From assembly GCA_021292105.1 (NCBI GenBank), contig CM037866.1:226756-290755 (forward strand): DNA of 64,000 nucleotides, written 5' to 3'. The position numbers and the translations under genes are program-made. This document shows positions 34,847-49,100 of this stretch, in pieces. Source of the stretch: Anadara kagoshimensis (lineage: Eukaryota; Mollusca; Bivalvia; Arcoida; Arcidae). The notes under the pieces were generated by a model. The model did no database searches. It saw only the letters and a list, made by a program, of their open reading frames with translations, and was not told the DNA's origin. The number at the start of each line of letters is the position of its first letter. The first letter of the stretch is position 1.

Positions 34847-35834
34847 CATAGCACTGTCGTGCTGCTGTACAGTGTAGTTGGTAAAATGGTGCTGGAGTAG
34901 GACTATGAATATAACCGAAATTCCGCCCCCGGGGGGTTCGAGCGATGCATAGTTAGACGGATGGTGTTTTTGAAAAAGAAAAAATGTACCAAACCATGTA
35001 TTGCTCAGTAAAAAATGACAGAAAATAATAATTCCATGAATATATGAAAAAGAAGATCAGTAATTAAAATTTAACAAAGGTTTATCCATTGTACTTTCAG
35101 GATTGATCGTTGTTTATCTAAAATTTTAGATAAAGAGAAAGAGAGTTTTTGCAAACTCGACCGCCACTATGAGGGGGGTGTATTCTAGCGTTTGTATGAA
35201 ACTGGATAATTTGCTGTTAAGGCTGTTTTTTAATAAACTGCTGATTATCATTCACAGTATTCATGTTAATTTTACTTCCAAATCGGTAAAGTATTTAAAA
35301 TCCACATTTGTAGTTTGCACATGGCACTGAAAGATTTATCTCCCTTTCACCGTCGATAAATCGGTTTTAAAATGTTACAGAATTCATCAACACCAAAATA
35401 CGTTATTATAACCTTCAAAATAAATTTAAATTACTGCAGATTTCAAAAAGAATTAGTTAAATCAACCTGCCATTGCTGTTTATTTCATAAAAAGTTATAA
35501 TTTTACATCGTAGGACGCAAACTTTTTATTGTATTTACGAGATCAGTTCGCCAGATTGCACAAATGATAGGATGCATCCCGTCGCAATATGTTACTAGAT
35601 TCCGAAATATATTCCGAAAATTTATTACGAATGTGCACATGTTACCAAATGCATTACCCGTCTCAGAATACATATCTCACGATAAGACAGATAAATTTCT
35701 TTCACGTTCATTTACCAGGCGCACTACATGCCATGCGTACTCATTTCAGGCCATTTCATAGTAAATTAAAGAAGCCCGATCTTGGCAGAAAGCGATAGCA
35801 ATGAACGCTTTCACTGTCGTGAACGCCGTACAAA
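34847..35834 (+). repeat. ~0.97-kb module, copy 1 (988 bp)
   Basis: Non-satellite sequence embedded in the A/B array and present three times. It begins 'catagcactgtcgtgctg' and ends 'gaacgccgtacaaa'. A 10-bp direct repeat 'cactgtcgtg' lies near both edges (34852 and 35812). It includes 'cgcccccggggggttcgag', a 20-bp palindrome at about 35115-35134 and a 65-codon open frame found in all copies. Copy 1 differs from the other two by extra bases near 35365 and 35528. Function unknown; it may be a third mobile element fixed in the repeat unit. Confidence 0.8.
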
Positions 35835-37629
35835 AACGAGTTGTGTTTCTACACAGAGATGGTCACTATACCAGGTTTTACTGTATAGACAGGCTGTATT
35901 TATATATTGAGGTGGTGACTATACCATGTTTTACTGTATAGACGAGTGGTGTTTCTACACAGAGATAGTCACTATACCAGGTTTTACTGTATAGACGAGT
36001 TGTGTTTCTACACAGAGATAGTCACTATACCAGGTTTTACTGTAAAGACGAGTTGTGATTCTACACAGAGATGGTCACTATACCAGGTTTTACTGTATAG
36101 ACGAGTTGTGTTTCTCACAGAGATAGTCACTATACCAGGTTTTACTGTAAAGACGAGTTGTGTTTCTACACAGAGATGGTCACTATACCAGGTTTTACTG
36201 TATAGACGAGTTGTGTTTCTACACAGAGATAGTCACTATACCAGGTTTTACTGTAAAGACGAGTTGTGTTTCTACACAGAGATGGTCACTATACCAGGTT
36301 TTACTGTATAGACGAGTTGTGTTTCTACACAGAGATAGTCACTATACCATGTTTTACTGTAAAGACGAGTTGTGTTTCTACACAGAGATGGCCACTATAC
36401 CAGGTTTTACTGTATAGACAGGTTGTATTTATATATTGAGGTGATGACTACAGCATGTTTTACTGTAAAGACGAGTTGTGTTTCTACACAGAGATAGTCA
36501 CTATACCAGGTTTTACTGTATAGACAGGTTGTATTTATATATTGAGGTGGTGACTACAGCATGTTTTACTGTAAAGACGAGTTGTGTTTCTACACAGAGA
36601 TGGCCACTATACCAGGTTTTACTGTATAGACAGGTTGTGTTTATATATTGAGGTGGTGACTACAGCATGTTTTACTGTAAAGACGAGTTGTGTTTCTACA
36701 CAGAGATAGTCACTATACCAGGTTTTACTGTATAGACAGGTTGTGTTTATATATTGAGGTGATGACTACAGCATGTTTTACTGTAAAGACGAGTTGTGTT
36801 TCTACACAGACATGGCCACTATACCAGGTTTTACTGTATAGACAGGTTGTGTTTATATATTGAGGTGGTGACTACAGCATGTTTTACTGTAAAGACGAGT
36901 TGTGTTTCTACACAGAGATGGCCACTATACCAGGTTTTACTGTATAGACAGGTTGTGTTTATATATTGAGGTGGTGACTACAGCATGTTTTACTGTATAG
37001 ACGAGTTGTGTTTCTACACAGAGATAGTCACTATACCAGGTTTTACTGTATAGACAGGTTGTGTTTATATATTGAGGTGGTGACTACAGCATGTTTTACT
37101 GTAAAGACGAGTTGTGTTTCTACACAGAGATAGTCACTATACCAGGTTTTACTGTATAGACAGGCTGTATTTATATAGAGGTGGTGACTACAGCATGTTT
37201 TACTGTAAAGACGAGTTGTGTTTCTACACAGAGATGGCCACTATACCAGGTTTTACTGTATAGACAGGTTGTATTTATATATTGAGGTGGTGACTACAGC
37301 ATGTTTTACTGTAAAGACGAGTTGTGTTTCTACACAGACATGGCCACTATACCAGGTTTTACTGTATAGACAGGTTGTATTTATATATTGAGGTGGTGAC
37401 TACAGCATGTTTTACTGTAAAAACGAGTTGTGTTCTACACAGAGATGGCCACTACCAGGTTTTACTGTATAGACAGGTTATGTTTATATATTGAGGTGAT
37501 GACTACAGCATGTTTTTACTGTAAAACGAGTTGTGTTCCTACACAGAGATAGTCACTATACCAGGTTTACTGTATAGACAGGCTGTATTTATATATTGAG
37601 GTGGTGACTACAGCATGTTTTACTGTAAA
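35835..37629 (+). repeat. 53-bp satellite, A/B dimer, block 2
   Basis: Same dimer as block 1. The first ~600 bp mostly lack B monomers and consist of A-type monomers that alternate 'tatagacgag' and 'aaagacgag'. From about 36410 the A/B alternation is regular. Confidence 0.9.
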
Positions 37630-38600
37630 CATAGCACTGTCGTGCTGCTGTACAGTGTAGTTGGTAAAATGGTGCTGGAGTAGGACTATGAATATAACCG
37701 AAATTCCGCCCCCGGGGGGGTTCGAGCGATGCATAGTTAGACGGATGGTGTTTTTGAAAAAGAAAAAATGTACCAAACCATGTATTGCTCAGTAAAAATG
37801 ACAGAAAATAATAATTCCATGAATATATGAAAAAGAAGATCAGTAATTAAAATTTAACAAAGGTTTATCCATTGTACTTTCAGGATTGATCGTTGTTTAT
37901 CTAAAATTTTAGATAAAGAGAAAGAGAGTTTTTGCAAACTCGACCGCCACTATGAGGGGGGGTGTATTCTAGCGTTTGTATGAAACTGGATAATTTGCTG
38001 TTAAGGCTGTTTTTTAATAAACTGCTGATTATCATTCACAGTATTCATGTTAATTTTACTTCCAAATCGGTAAAGTATTTAAAATCCACATTTGTAGTTT
38101 GCACATGGCACTGAAAGATTTATCTCCCTTTCACCGTCGATAAATCGGAATTACATAATTCATCAACACCAAAATACGTTATTATAACCTTCAAAATAAA
38201 TTTAAATTACTGCAGATTTCAAAAGAATAAGTTAAATCAACCTGCCATTGCTGTTTATTTCATAAAAAGTTATAATTTTACATCGTAGGACGCAAACTTT
38301 TTACAAGATCAGTTCGCCAGATTGCACAAATGATAGGATGCATCCCGTCGCAATATGTTACTAAATTCCGAAATATATTCCGAAAATTTATTACGAATGT
38401 ACACATGTTACCAAATGCATTACCCGTCTCAGAATACATATCTCACGATAAGACAGATATATTTCTTTCATGTTCATTTACCAGGCGCACTACATGCCAT
38501 GCGTACTCATTTCAGGATATTTCATAGTAAATTAAAAAAGCCCGATCTTGGCAGAAAGCGATAGCAATGTACGCTTTCACTGTCGTGAACGCCGTACAAA
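37630..38600 (+). repeat. ~0.97-kb module, copy 2 (971 bp)
   Basis: Nearly identical to copy 3 and slightly less so to copy 1. It shares with copy 3 the shorter 'tttttacaagatcag' and 'cggaattaca' variants. It is preceded by the same satellite context as the other copies ('ttcctacacagagatagtc'). Confidence 0.85.
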
Positions 38601-39868
38601 AACGAGTTGTGTTTCTACACAGAGATGGCCACTATACCAGGTTTTACTGTATAGACAGGCTGTATTTATATATTGAGGTGGTGACTACAGCATGTTTTAC
38701 TGTAAAGACGAGTTGTGTTTCTACACAGAGATGGCCACTATACCAGGTTTTACTGTATAGACAGGCTGTATTTATATATTGAGGTGGTGACTACAGCATG
38801 TTTTACTGTAAAGACGAGTTATGTTTCTACACAGAGATAGTCACTATACCAGGTTTTACTGTATAGACAGGTTGTGTTTATATATTGAGGTGGTGACTAC
38901 AGCATGTTTTACTGTAAAGACGAGTTGTCTTTCTACACAGAGATGGCCACTATACCAGGTTTTACTGTATAGACAGGTTGTGTTTATATATTGAGGTGGT
39001 GACTACAGCATGTTTTACTGTAAAGACGAGTTGTGTTTCTACACAGAGATGGCCACTATACCAGGTTTTACTGTATAGACAGGTTGTGTTTATATATTGA
39101 GGTGGTGACTACAGCATGTTTTACTGTAAAGACGAGTTGTGTTTCTACACAGACATGGCCACTATACCAGGTTTTACTGTATAGACAGGTTGTGTTTATA
39201 TATTGAGGTGGTGACTACAGCATGTTTTACTGTAAAGACGAGTTGTGTTTCTACACAGAGATAGTCACTATACCAGGTTTTACTGTATAGACAGGCTGTA
39301 TTTATATAGAGGTGGTGACTACAGCATGTTTTACTGTAAAGACGAGTTGTGTTTCTACACAGACATGGCCACTATACCAGGTTTTACTGTATAGACAGGT
39401 TGTATTTATATATTGAGGTGGTGACTACAGCATGTTTTACTGTAAAGACGAGTTGTGTTTCTACACAGAGATGGCCACTATACCAGGTTTTACTGTATAG
39501 ACATGTTGTATTTATATATTGAGGTGGTGACTACAGTATGTTTTACTGTAAAGACGAGTTGTGTTTCTACACAGAGATGGCCACTATACCAGGTTTTACT
39601 GTATAGACAGGTTGTATTTATATATTGAGGTGGGTGACTACAGCATGTTTTACTGTAAAACGAGTTGTGTTTCTACACAGAGATGGCCACTATACCAGGT
39701 TTTACTGTATAGACAGGTTATGTTTATATATTGAGGTGATGACTACAGCATGTTTTACTGTAAAACGAGTTGTGTTCCTACACAGAGATAGTCACTATAC
39801 CAGGTTTACTGTATAAACAGGCTGTATTTATATATTGAGGTGGTGACTACAGCATGTTTTACTGTAAA
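38601..39868 (+). repeat. 53-bp satellite, A/B dimer, block 3
   Basis: Regular A/B dimers, with a shortened B unit ('ttatatagaggtggtgac') near 39300 as also found near 37170 and 40905. Confidence 0.9.
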
Positions 39869-40840
39869 CATAGCACTGTCGTGCTGCTGTACAGTGTAGT
39901 TGGTAAAATGGTGCTGGAGTAGGACTATGAATATAACCGAAATTCCGCCCCCGGGGGGGTTCGAGCGATGCATAGTTAGACGGATGGTGTTTTTGAAAAA
40001 GAAAAAATGTACCAAACCATGTATTGCTCAGTAAAAAATGACAGAAAATAATAATTCCATGAATATATGAAAAGAAGATCAGTAATTAAAATTTAACAAA
40101 GGTTTATCCATTGTACTTTCAGGATTGATCGTTGTTTATCTAAAATTTTAGATAAAGAGAAAGAGAGTTTTTGCAAACTCGACCGCCACTATGAGGGGGG
40201 GTGTATTCTAGCGTTTGTATGAAACTGGATAATTTGCTGTTAAGGCTGTTTTTTAATAAACTGCTGATTATCATTCACAGTATTCATGTTAATTTTACTT
40301 CCAAATCGGTAAAGTATTTAAAATCCACATTTGTAGTTTGCACATGGCACTGAAAGATTTATCTCCCTTTCACCGTCGATAAATCGGAATTACAGAATTC
40401 ATCAACACCAAAATACGTTATTATAACCTTCAAAATAAATTTAAATTACTGCAGATTTCAAAAAGAATAAGTTAAATCAACCTGCCATTGCTGTTTATTT
40501 CATAAAAAGTTATAATTTTACATCGTAGGACGCAAACTTTTTACAAGATCATTTCGCCAGATTGCACAAATGATAGGATGCATCCCGTCGCAATATGTTA
40601 CTAAATTCCGAAATATATTCCGAAAATTTATTACGAATGTACACATGTTACCAAATGCATTACCCGTCTCAGAATACATATCTCACGATAAGACAGATAT
40701 ATTTCTTTCACGTTCATTTACCAGGCGCACTACATGCCATGCGTACTCATTTCAGGATATTTCATAGTAAATTAAAAAAGCCCGATCTTGGCAGAAAGCG
40801 ATAGCAATGTACGCTTTCACTGTCGTGAACGCCGTACAAA
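39869..40840 (+). repeat. ~0.97-kb module, copy 3 (972 bp)
   Basis: Third copy, starting 2239 bp after copy 2, while copy 2 starts 2783 bp after copy 1. The 2-to-3 duplication therefore looks like the more recent event. Confidence 0.85.
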
Positions 40841-41870
40841 AACGAGTTGTGTTTCTACACAGAGATAGTCACTATACCAGGTTTTACTGTATAGACAGGC
40901 TGTATTTATATAGAGGTGGTGACTACAGCATGTTTTACTGTAAAGACGAGTTGTGTTTCTACACAGACATGGCCACTATACCAGGTTTACTGTATAGACA
41001 GGTTGTATTTATATATTGAGGTGGTGACTACAGCATGTTTTACTGTAAAGACGAGTTGTGTTTCTACACAGAGATGGCCACTATACCAGGTTTTACTGTA
41101 TAGACAGGTTGTGTTTATATATTGAGGTGGTGACTACAGCATGTTTTACTGTAAAGACGAGTTATGTTTCTACACAGAGATGGCCACTATACCAGGTTTT
41201 ACTGTATAGACAGGTTATATTTATATATTGAGGTGGTGACTATACCAGGTTTTACTGTAAAGACGAGTGGTTTTCTACACAGAGATAGTCACTATACCAG
41301 ATTTTACTGTATAGACGAGTTGTGTTTATATATTGAGGTGGTGACTACAGCATGTTTTACTGTAAAGACGAGTTGTGTTTCTACACAGAGATAGTCACTA
41401 TACCAGGTTTTACTGTATAGACAGGTTGTGTTTATATATTGAGGTGGTGACTACAGCATGTTTTACTGTAAAGACGAGTTGTGTTTCTACACAGAGATGG
41501 TCACTATACCAGGTTTTACTGTAAAGACGAGTTGTGTTTCTACACAGAGATAGTCACTATACCAAGTTTTACTGTATAGACAGGCTGTATTTATATAATA
41601 TAGAGGTAGTGTTTATGTAAAGGGGTGGTTACTACAGCATGTTTTACTGTAAAGACGAGTTGTGTTTCTACACAGGATAGTCACTATACCAGGTTTTACT
41701 GTAAAGACGAGTTGTGTTTATATATTGAGGTGATGACTACAGCATGTTTTACTGTAAAGACGAGTTGTGTTTCTACACAGGATAGTCACTATACCAGGTT
41801 TTACTGTATAGAGAGGTTGTATTTATGTACAGAGGTGGTCACTATAACAGGTTTTACTATATAGAGCGGT
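40841..41870 (+). repeat. 53-bp satellite, A/B dimer, block 4 grading into subfamily C
   Basis: A/B dimers with increasing irregularity. The first 'gtagtgtttatgtaaagggg' words of subfamily C appear from about 41600. Confidence 0.85.
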
Positions 41871-44800
41871 AGTGTTTATGTAAAGGGGTGGTCACTATAG
41901 CAGGTTTTACTGTATATGTGGGTAGTGTTTATGTAAAGGGGTGGTCACTATAGCAGGTTTTACTTTATATGTGGGTAGTGTTTATGTAAAGGGGTGGTCA
42001 CTATAGCTGGTTTTACTGTATATGTGGGTAGTGTTTATGTAAAGGGGTGGTGACTATAGCTGGTTTTACCGTATATGTGGGTAGTGTTTATGTAAAGGGG
42101 TGGTCACTATAGCTGGTTTAACTGTATAGACAGGTAGTGTTTACATATAGGGGGGTAACTATAGCAAGTAGTTTTTATATAAAAAGATGGTCACTATAGC
42201 AGCTTTTACTGTATAGAGAGGTAGTATCTATGTCAAGCGGTGGTCACTATAGCAGGTAGTGTTTACATATAGAGGTGGCCACTAAAGCAGATTTTACCGT
42301 ATATGTGGGTAGTGTTTATGTAAAGGGGTTGTCACTATAGCTGGTTTTACTGTATAGAGAGGTAGTGTTTATGTAAAGAGGTGATCACTATAGCTGGTTT
42401 TACTGTATAGAGAGGTAGTGTTTATGTAAAGGGGTGGTCACTGTAGCAGGTTTTACTGTATAGAGAGGTAGTGTTTATGTAAAGGGGTGGTCACTGTAGC
42501 AGGTTATGCTGTATAGAGAGGTAGTGTTTATGTAAAGAGGTCGTCACTATAGCTGGTTTTACTGTATAGAGAGGTAGTGTTTATGTAAAGGTGTGGTCAC
42601 TATAGCAGGTTTTGCTGTATAGAGAGGTAGTGTTTATGTAAAGGGGTGGTCACTTTAATGTCACAGGTTATTTACTGTATAGAGAGGTAGTGTTTATGTA
42701 AAGGGGTGGTCACTATAGCAGGTTTTACTGTATAGAGAGGTAGTGTTTATGTAAAGGGGTGGTCACTGTAGCTGGTTTTACTGTATAGAGAGGTAGTGTT
42801 TATGTAAAGGGGTGGTCACTGTAGCAGGTTTTACTGTATAGAGAGGTAGTGTTTATGTAAAGGGGTGATCACTATAGCTGGTTTTACTGTATAGAGAGGT
42901 AGTGTTTATGTAAAGAGGTGGTCACTGTAGCAGGTTTTACTGTATAGAGAGGTAGTGTTATGTAAAGAGGTGGTCACTGTAGCAGGTTTTACTGTATAGA
43001 GAGGTGTTTATGTAAAGGGGTGATCACTATAGCTGGTTTTACTGTATAGAGAGATAGTGTTTATGTAAAGGGGTGGTCACTTTAGCAGGTTTTACTGTAT
43101 AGAGAGGTAGTGTTTATGTAAAGGGGTGGTCACTGTAGCAGGTTATACTGTATAGAGAGGTAGTGTTTATGTAAAGAGGTGGTCACTGTAGCAGGTTTTA
43201 CTGTATAGAGAGGTAGTGTTTATGTAAAGAGGTGGTCACTGTAGCAGGTTATACTGTATAGAGAGGTAGTGTTTATGTAAAGAGGTGGTCACTATAGCTG
43301 GTTTTACTGTATAGAGAGGTAGTGTTTATGTAAAGAGGTGGTCACTATAGCAGGTTTTACTGTATAGAGAGGTAGTGTTTATGTAAAGAGGTGGTCACTG
43401 TAGCAGGTTTTACTGTATAGAGAGGTAGTGTTTATGTAAAGAGGTGGTCACTGTAGCAGGTTTTACTGTATAGAGAGGTAGTGTTTATGTAAAGAGGTGG
43501 TCACTGTAGCAGGTTTTACTGTATAGAGAGGTAGTGTTTATGTAAAGAGGTGGTCACTATAGCTGGTTTTACTGTATAGAGAGGTAGTGTTTATGTAAAG
43601 AGGTGGTCACTGTAGCAGGTTTACTGTATAGAGAGGTAGTGTTTATGTAAAGGGGTGGTCACTGTAGCAGGTTCTACTGTATAGAGAGGTAGTGTTTATG
43701 TAAAGGGGTGGTCACTATAGCAGGTTTTACTGTATAGAGAGGTAGTGTTTATGTAAAGAGGTGGTCACTTTAGCAGGTTATACTGTATAGAGAGGTAGTG
43801 TTTATGTAAAGGGGTGGTCACTATAGCAGGTTTTACTGTATAGAGAGGTAGTGTTTATGTAAAGAGATGGTCACTGTAGCAGGTTTTACTGTATAGAGAG
43901 GTAGTGTTTATGTAAAGGGGTGATCACTATAGCTGGTTTTACTGTATAGAGAGGTAGTGTTTATGTAAAGAGGTGGTCACTGTAGCAGGTTTTACTGTAT
44001 AGAGAGGTAGTGTTTATGTAAAGGGGTGATCACTATAGCAGGTTATACTGTATAGAGAGGTAGTGTTTATGTAAAGGGGTGGTCACTGTAGCAGGTTATA
44101 CTGTATAGAGAGGTAGTGTTTATGTAAAGGGGTGGTCACTATAGCAGGTTTTACTGTATAGAGAGGTAGTGTTTATGTAAAGGGGTGGTCACTATAGCAG
44201 GCTATACTGTATAGAGAGGTAGTGTTTATGTAAAGGGGTGGTCACTGTAGCAGGTTATACTGTATAGAGAGGTAGTGTTTATGTAAAAAGTGGTCACTAT
44301 AGCTGGTTTTACTGTATAGAGAGGTAGTGTTTATGTAAAGGGGTGGTCACTATAGCAGGTTTTACTGTATAGAGAGGTAGTGTTTATGTAAAGGGGTGGT
44401 CACTATAGCAGGTTTTACTGTATAGAGAGGTAGTGTTTATGTAAAGGGGTGGTCACTATAGCAGGTTATACTGTATAGACAGGTAGTGTTTATGTAAAGG
44501 GGTGGTCACTATAGCTGGTTATACTGTATAGACAGGTAGTGTTTATGTAAAGGGGTGGTCACTATAGCTGGTTTTACTGTATAGAGAGGTAGTGTTTATG
44601 TAAAGGGGTGGTCACTATAGCAGGTTTTACTGTATAGAGAGGTAGTGTTTATGTAAAGGGGTGGTCACTATAGCTGGTTTTACTGTATACAGAGGTAGTG
44701 CTTATGTAAAGGGGTGGTCACTATAGCTGGTTTTACTGTATAGAGAGGTAGTGTTTATGTAAAGAGGTGGTCACTATAGCGGTTTTACTGTATAGAGAGG

Positions 44801-45500
44801 TAGTGTTTATGTAAAGGGGTGGTCACTATAGCTGGTTTTACTGTATAGAGAGGTAGTGTTTATGTAAAAGGGTGGTCATTATAGCTGGTTTTACTGTATA
44901 GAGAGGTAGTGTTTATGTAAAGGGCTGGTCACTATAGCTGGTTTTACTGTATAGAGATGTAGTGTTTATGTAAAGGGGTGGTCACTATAGCAGGTTTTAC
45001 TGTATATAGAGGTAGTTTTTATATAAAGGGGTGGTCACTATAGCAGGTTTTACTGTATAGAGAGGTAGTGTTTATGTAAAGGGGTGGTCATTATAGCCGG
45101 TTTTACTGTATAGAGAGGTAGTGTTTATGTAAAGGGGTGATCACTATAGCAGGTTATACTGTATAGAGAGGTAGTGTTTATGTAAAGGGGTGGTCACTAT
45201 AGCTGGTTTTACTGTATAGAGAGGTAGTTTTTATGTAAAGGGGTGGTCACTATAGCAGGTTTTACTGTATAGAGAGGTAGTGTTTATGTAAAGGGGTGAT
45301 CACTATAGCAGGTTATACTGTATAGAGAGGTAGTGTTTATGTAAATGGGTGATCACTATAGCAGGTTATACTGTATAGAGAGGTAGTGTTTATGTAAAGG
45401 GGTGGTCACTATAGCTGGTTTACTGTATAGAGAGGTAGTGTTTATGTAAAGGGGTGGTCGCTATAGCTGGTTATACTGTATAGACAGGTAGTGTTTATAT
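41871..45500 (+). repeat. 53-bp satellite, subfamily C
   Basis: About 68 monomers of 53 bp with 'tatagagaggtagtgtttat' and 'gtaaaggggtggtcactata', then 'gc(a/t)ggttttactg'. Variants 'ggggtgg', 'gaggtgg' and 'ggggtgat' and 'tatagc' versus 'tgtagc' are interspersed. The phase is regular and indels are few. Confidence 0.92.
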
Positions 45501-46135
45501 ATAGAGTTGGTCACTATAGCAGATTTTACCGTAGTTTATATAGCGGTGGGCACGTAGCAGGTTTTGCTGAATAGACAGGAAGTGATTATATAGAGGCGGT
45601 CACTATAGCTAGTTTTACTGTATTAACAGGTGGTGTTTATATAAAGAGGGGGTCAATATAACAGGTTTTACTGTAAAAACAGGTAATGTTTATTTAAAGT
45701 GGTTGTCACTATAGCAACATTAACTTATAGACCGGTAGTGTTTACATATAGAGGTGGTCACTATAGCATGCTTTACTGTATAGACAAGTAGAGTTTATTG
45801 ATAGTGGTTGTCACTATAGCAACATTAACTTATACACCGGTAGTATTTTTTATAGTGGTTGTCATTATAGCAACATTAACTTAAACACCGGTAGTGTTTT
45901 TATAGTGGTTGTCGCTATAGCAACATTAACTTATACACCGGTAGTATTTTTTATAGTGGTTGTCATTATAGCAACATTAACTTATACACCGGTAGTGTTT
46001 TTATAGTGGTTGTCACTATAGCAACAAGACTTATACACCGGTAGTTTTTTTTATAGTGGTTGTCACGTTAGCAACATTAACTTATAGACCGGAAGTGTTT
46101 ACATATAAAGGTGGCCACTATACACTTTACTGTAT
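45501..46135 (+). repeat. 53-bp satellite, transitional monomers incl. 'caacattaac' type
   Basis: Diverged monomers, including the first copies of the type 'gtggttgtcactatagcaac' plus 'attaacttatacaccggtag' (about 51 bp). That type is later a fixed part of the higher-order repeat after 56.6 kb. Confidence 0.8.
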
Positions 46136-49100
46136 AGACATGTTGTGTTTATATAAAAAGGTGGTCACTGTAGTAAGTTTTACTGTAAAGGACAGTTAGT
46201 GTTTATATAAAAAGGTGGTCACTGTAGTAAGTTTTACTGTAAAGACAGGTAGTGTTTATATAAAAAGGTGGTCACTGTAGCAAGTTTTACTGCAAAGACA
46301 GTTAGTGTTTATATAAAAAGGTGGTCACTGTAGCAAGTTTTACTGTAAGACATGTTGTGTTTATAAAAAAGGTGGTCACTGTAGCAAGTTTTACTGTAAA
46401 GACAGTTGTTTTATATAAAAAGGTGGTCACTGTAGTAAGTTTACTGTATAGACATGTTGTGTTTATATAAAAGGTGGTCACTGTAGTAAGTTTTACTGTA
46501 AAGACAGTTAGTGTTTATATAAAAAGGTGGTCACTGTAGTAAGTTTTACTGTAAAGACAGGTAGTGTTTATATAAAAGGTGGTCACGTAGCAGTTTTACT
46601 GTATAGACATGTTGTGTTTATATAAAAAGGTGGTCACTGTAATAAGTTTTACTGTATAGACATGTTGTGTTATATAAAAAGGTGGTCACTGTAGTAAGTT
46701 TTACTGTAAAGACAGTTAGTGTTTATATAAAAAGGTGGTCACTGTAGTAAGTTTTACTGTAAAGACAGGTAGTGTTTATATAAAAAGGTGGTCACTGTAG
46801 CAAGTTTTACGTATAGACATGTTGTGTTATACAAAAAGGTGGTCACTGTAGTAAGTTTACTGTAGAGACATGTGTTTTATATAAAAAAGGGGTCACTGTA
46901 GCAAGTTTTACTGTAAAGACAGTAGTGTTTATATAAAAAGGTGGTCACTGTAGTAAGTTTACTGTATAGACATGTTGTTTATATAAAAAGGTGGTCACTG
47001 TAGCAAGTTTTACTGTAAAGACAGTTAGTGTTTATATAAAAAGGTGGTCACTGTAGTAAGTTTTACTGTAAAGACAGTTAGTTGTTTATATAAAAAGGTG
47101 GTCACTGTAGTAAGTTTTACTGTATAGACATGTTGTGTTTATATAAAAAGGTGGTCACTGTAGTAAGTTTTACTGTATAGACTGTTGTGTTATATAAAAA
47201 GGTGGTCACTGTAGTAAGTTTTTACTGTATAGACATGTTGTGTTATATAAAAAGGTGGTCACTGTAGTAAGTTTTACTGTATAGACATGTTGTGTTTATA
47301 TAAAAAGGTGGTCACTGTAGTAAGTTTTACTGTATAGACATGTTGTGTTTATATAAAAAGGTGGTCACTGTAGTAAGTTTTACTGTATAGACATGTTGTG
47401 TTTATATAAAAGGTGGTCACTGTAGTAAGTTTTACTGTAAAGACAGTTAGTGTTTATATAAAAAGGTGGTCACTGTAGCAAGTTTTACTGTATAGAATGT
47501 TGTGTTTATATAAAAAGGTGGTCACTGTAGTAAGTTTTACTGTATAGACATGTTGTGTTTATATAAAAAGGTGGTCAATGTAGTAAGTTTTACTGTATGA
47601 CATGTTGTGTTATATAAAAAAGGTGGTCACTGTAGCAAGTTTTACTGTAAAGACAGTTAGTGTTATATAAAAAGGTGGTCACTGTAGTAAGTTTTACTGT
47701 ATAGACATGTTGTGTTTATATAAAAGGTGGTCACTGTAGTAAGTTTACTGTAAAGACAGTTAGTGTTTATATAAAAAGGTGGTCACTGTAGTAAGTTTTA
47801 CTTGTATAGACATGTTGTGTTTATATAAAAAGGTGGTCACTGTAGTAAGTTTTACTGTATAGACATGTTGTTGTTTATAAAAAAGGTGGTCACTGTAGTA
47901 AGTTTTACTGTATAGACATGTGTTTATATAAAAAGGTGGTCACTGTAGCAAGTTTTACTGTAAGACAGTTAGTGTTTATATAAAAAGGTGGTCACTAGTA
48001 AGTTTTACTGTATAGACATGTTGTTTATATAAAAAGGTGGTCACTGTAGTAAGTTTTACTGTAAAGACAGTTTAGGTTTATATAAAAAGGTGGTCACTGT
48101 AGTAAGTTTTACTGTATAGACATGTTGTGTTATATAAAAGGTGGTCACTGTGTAGAAGTTTTACTGTATAGACATGTTGTATTATTTAAAAAAGGTGGTC
48201 ACTGTAGTAAGTTACTGTATAGACATGTTGTGCTTATAAAAAGATGGCACTGTAGTAAGTTTTACTGTATAGACATGTTGTGTTTATATAAAAAGGTGGT
48301 CACTGTAGCAAGATTTACTGTAAGACAGTTAGTGTTATATAAAAAGGTGGTCACTGTAGTAAGTTTTACTGTATAGACATGTTGGTTTATATAAAAAGGT
48401 GGTCACTGTAGTAAGTTTTATGTATAGACATGTTGTGTTATACAAAAAGGTGGTCACTGTAGTAAGTTTTACTGTATAGACATGTTGGTGTTATATAAAA
48501 AGGTGGTCACTGTAGTAAGTTTGTACTGTATAGACAGTTTGTGTTATATAAAAAGGTGGTCACTGTAGTAAGTTTTTACTGTATCGACAGTAGTGGTTAT
48601 ATAAAAAGGTGGTCACTGTAGCAAGTTTTACTGTATAGACCGGTAGTGTTTACATAAAAAGGTGGTCACTGTAGCAAGTTTACTGTATAGACATGTTGTG
48701 TTTATATAAAAAGGTGGTCACTGTAGCAAGATTTACTGTATAGACCATGTTGTGTTTATATAAAAAGGTGGGCACTGTAGCAAGTTTACTGTAAAGACAG
48801 TTAGTGTTTATATAAAAAGGTGGTCACTGTAGCAAGTTTTACTGTATAGACAGTTAGTGTTTATATAAAAAGGTGGTCACTGTAGTAAGTTTTACTGTAT
48901 AGACATGTTGTGTTTATATAAAAAGGTGTCACTTGTAGCAAGTTTACTGTAAAGACAGTTAGTGTTTATATAAAAAGGTGGTCACTGTAGTAAGTTTTAC
49001 TGTAAGACATGTTGTGTTTAATATAAAAAGGTGGTCACTGTAGAAGTTTACGTATAGACATGTTGTGTTTATATAAAAAGGTGGTCACTGTAGTAAGTTT

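Noticed and set aside
34253-41864. Cysteine-containing repeat peptides (for example FTVKTSCVSTQR) over the A/B satellite
   Set aside because: The 53-bp period shifts frame every monomer. The peptides arise from chance open stretches across three monomers.
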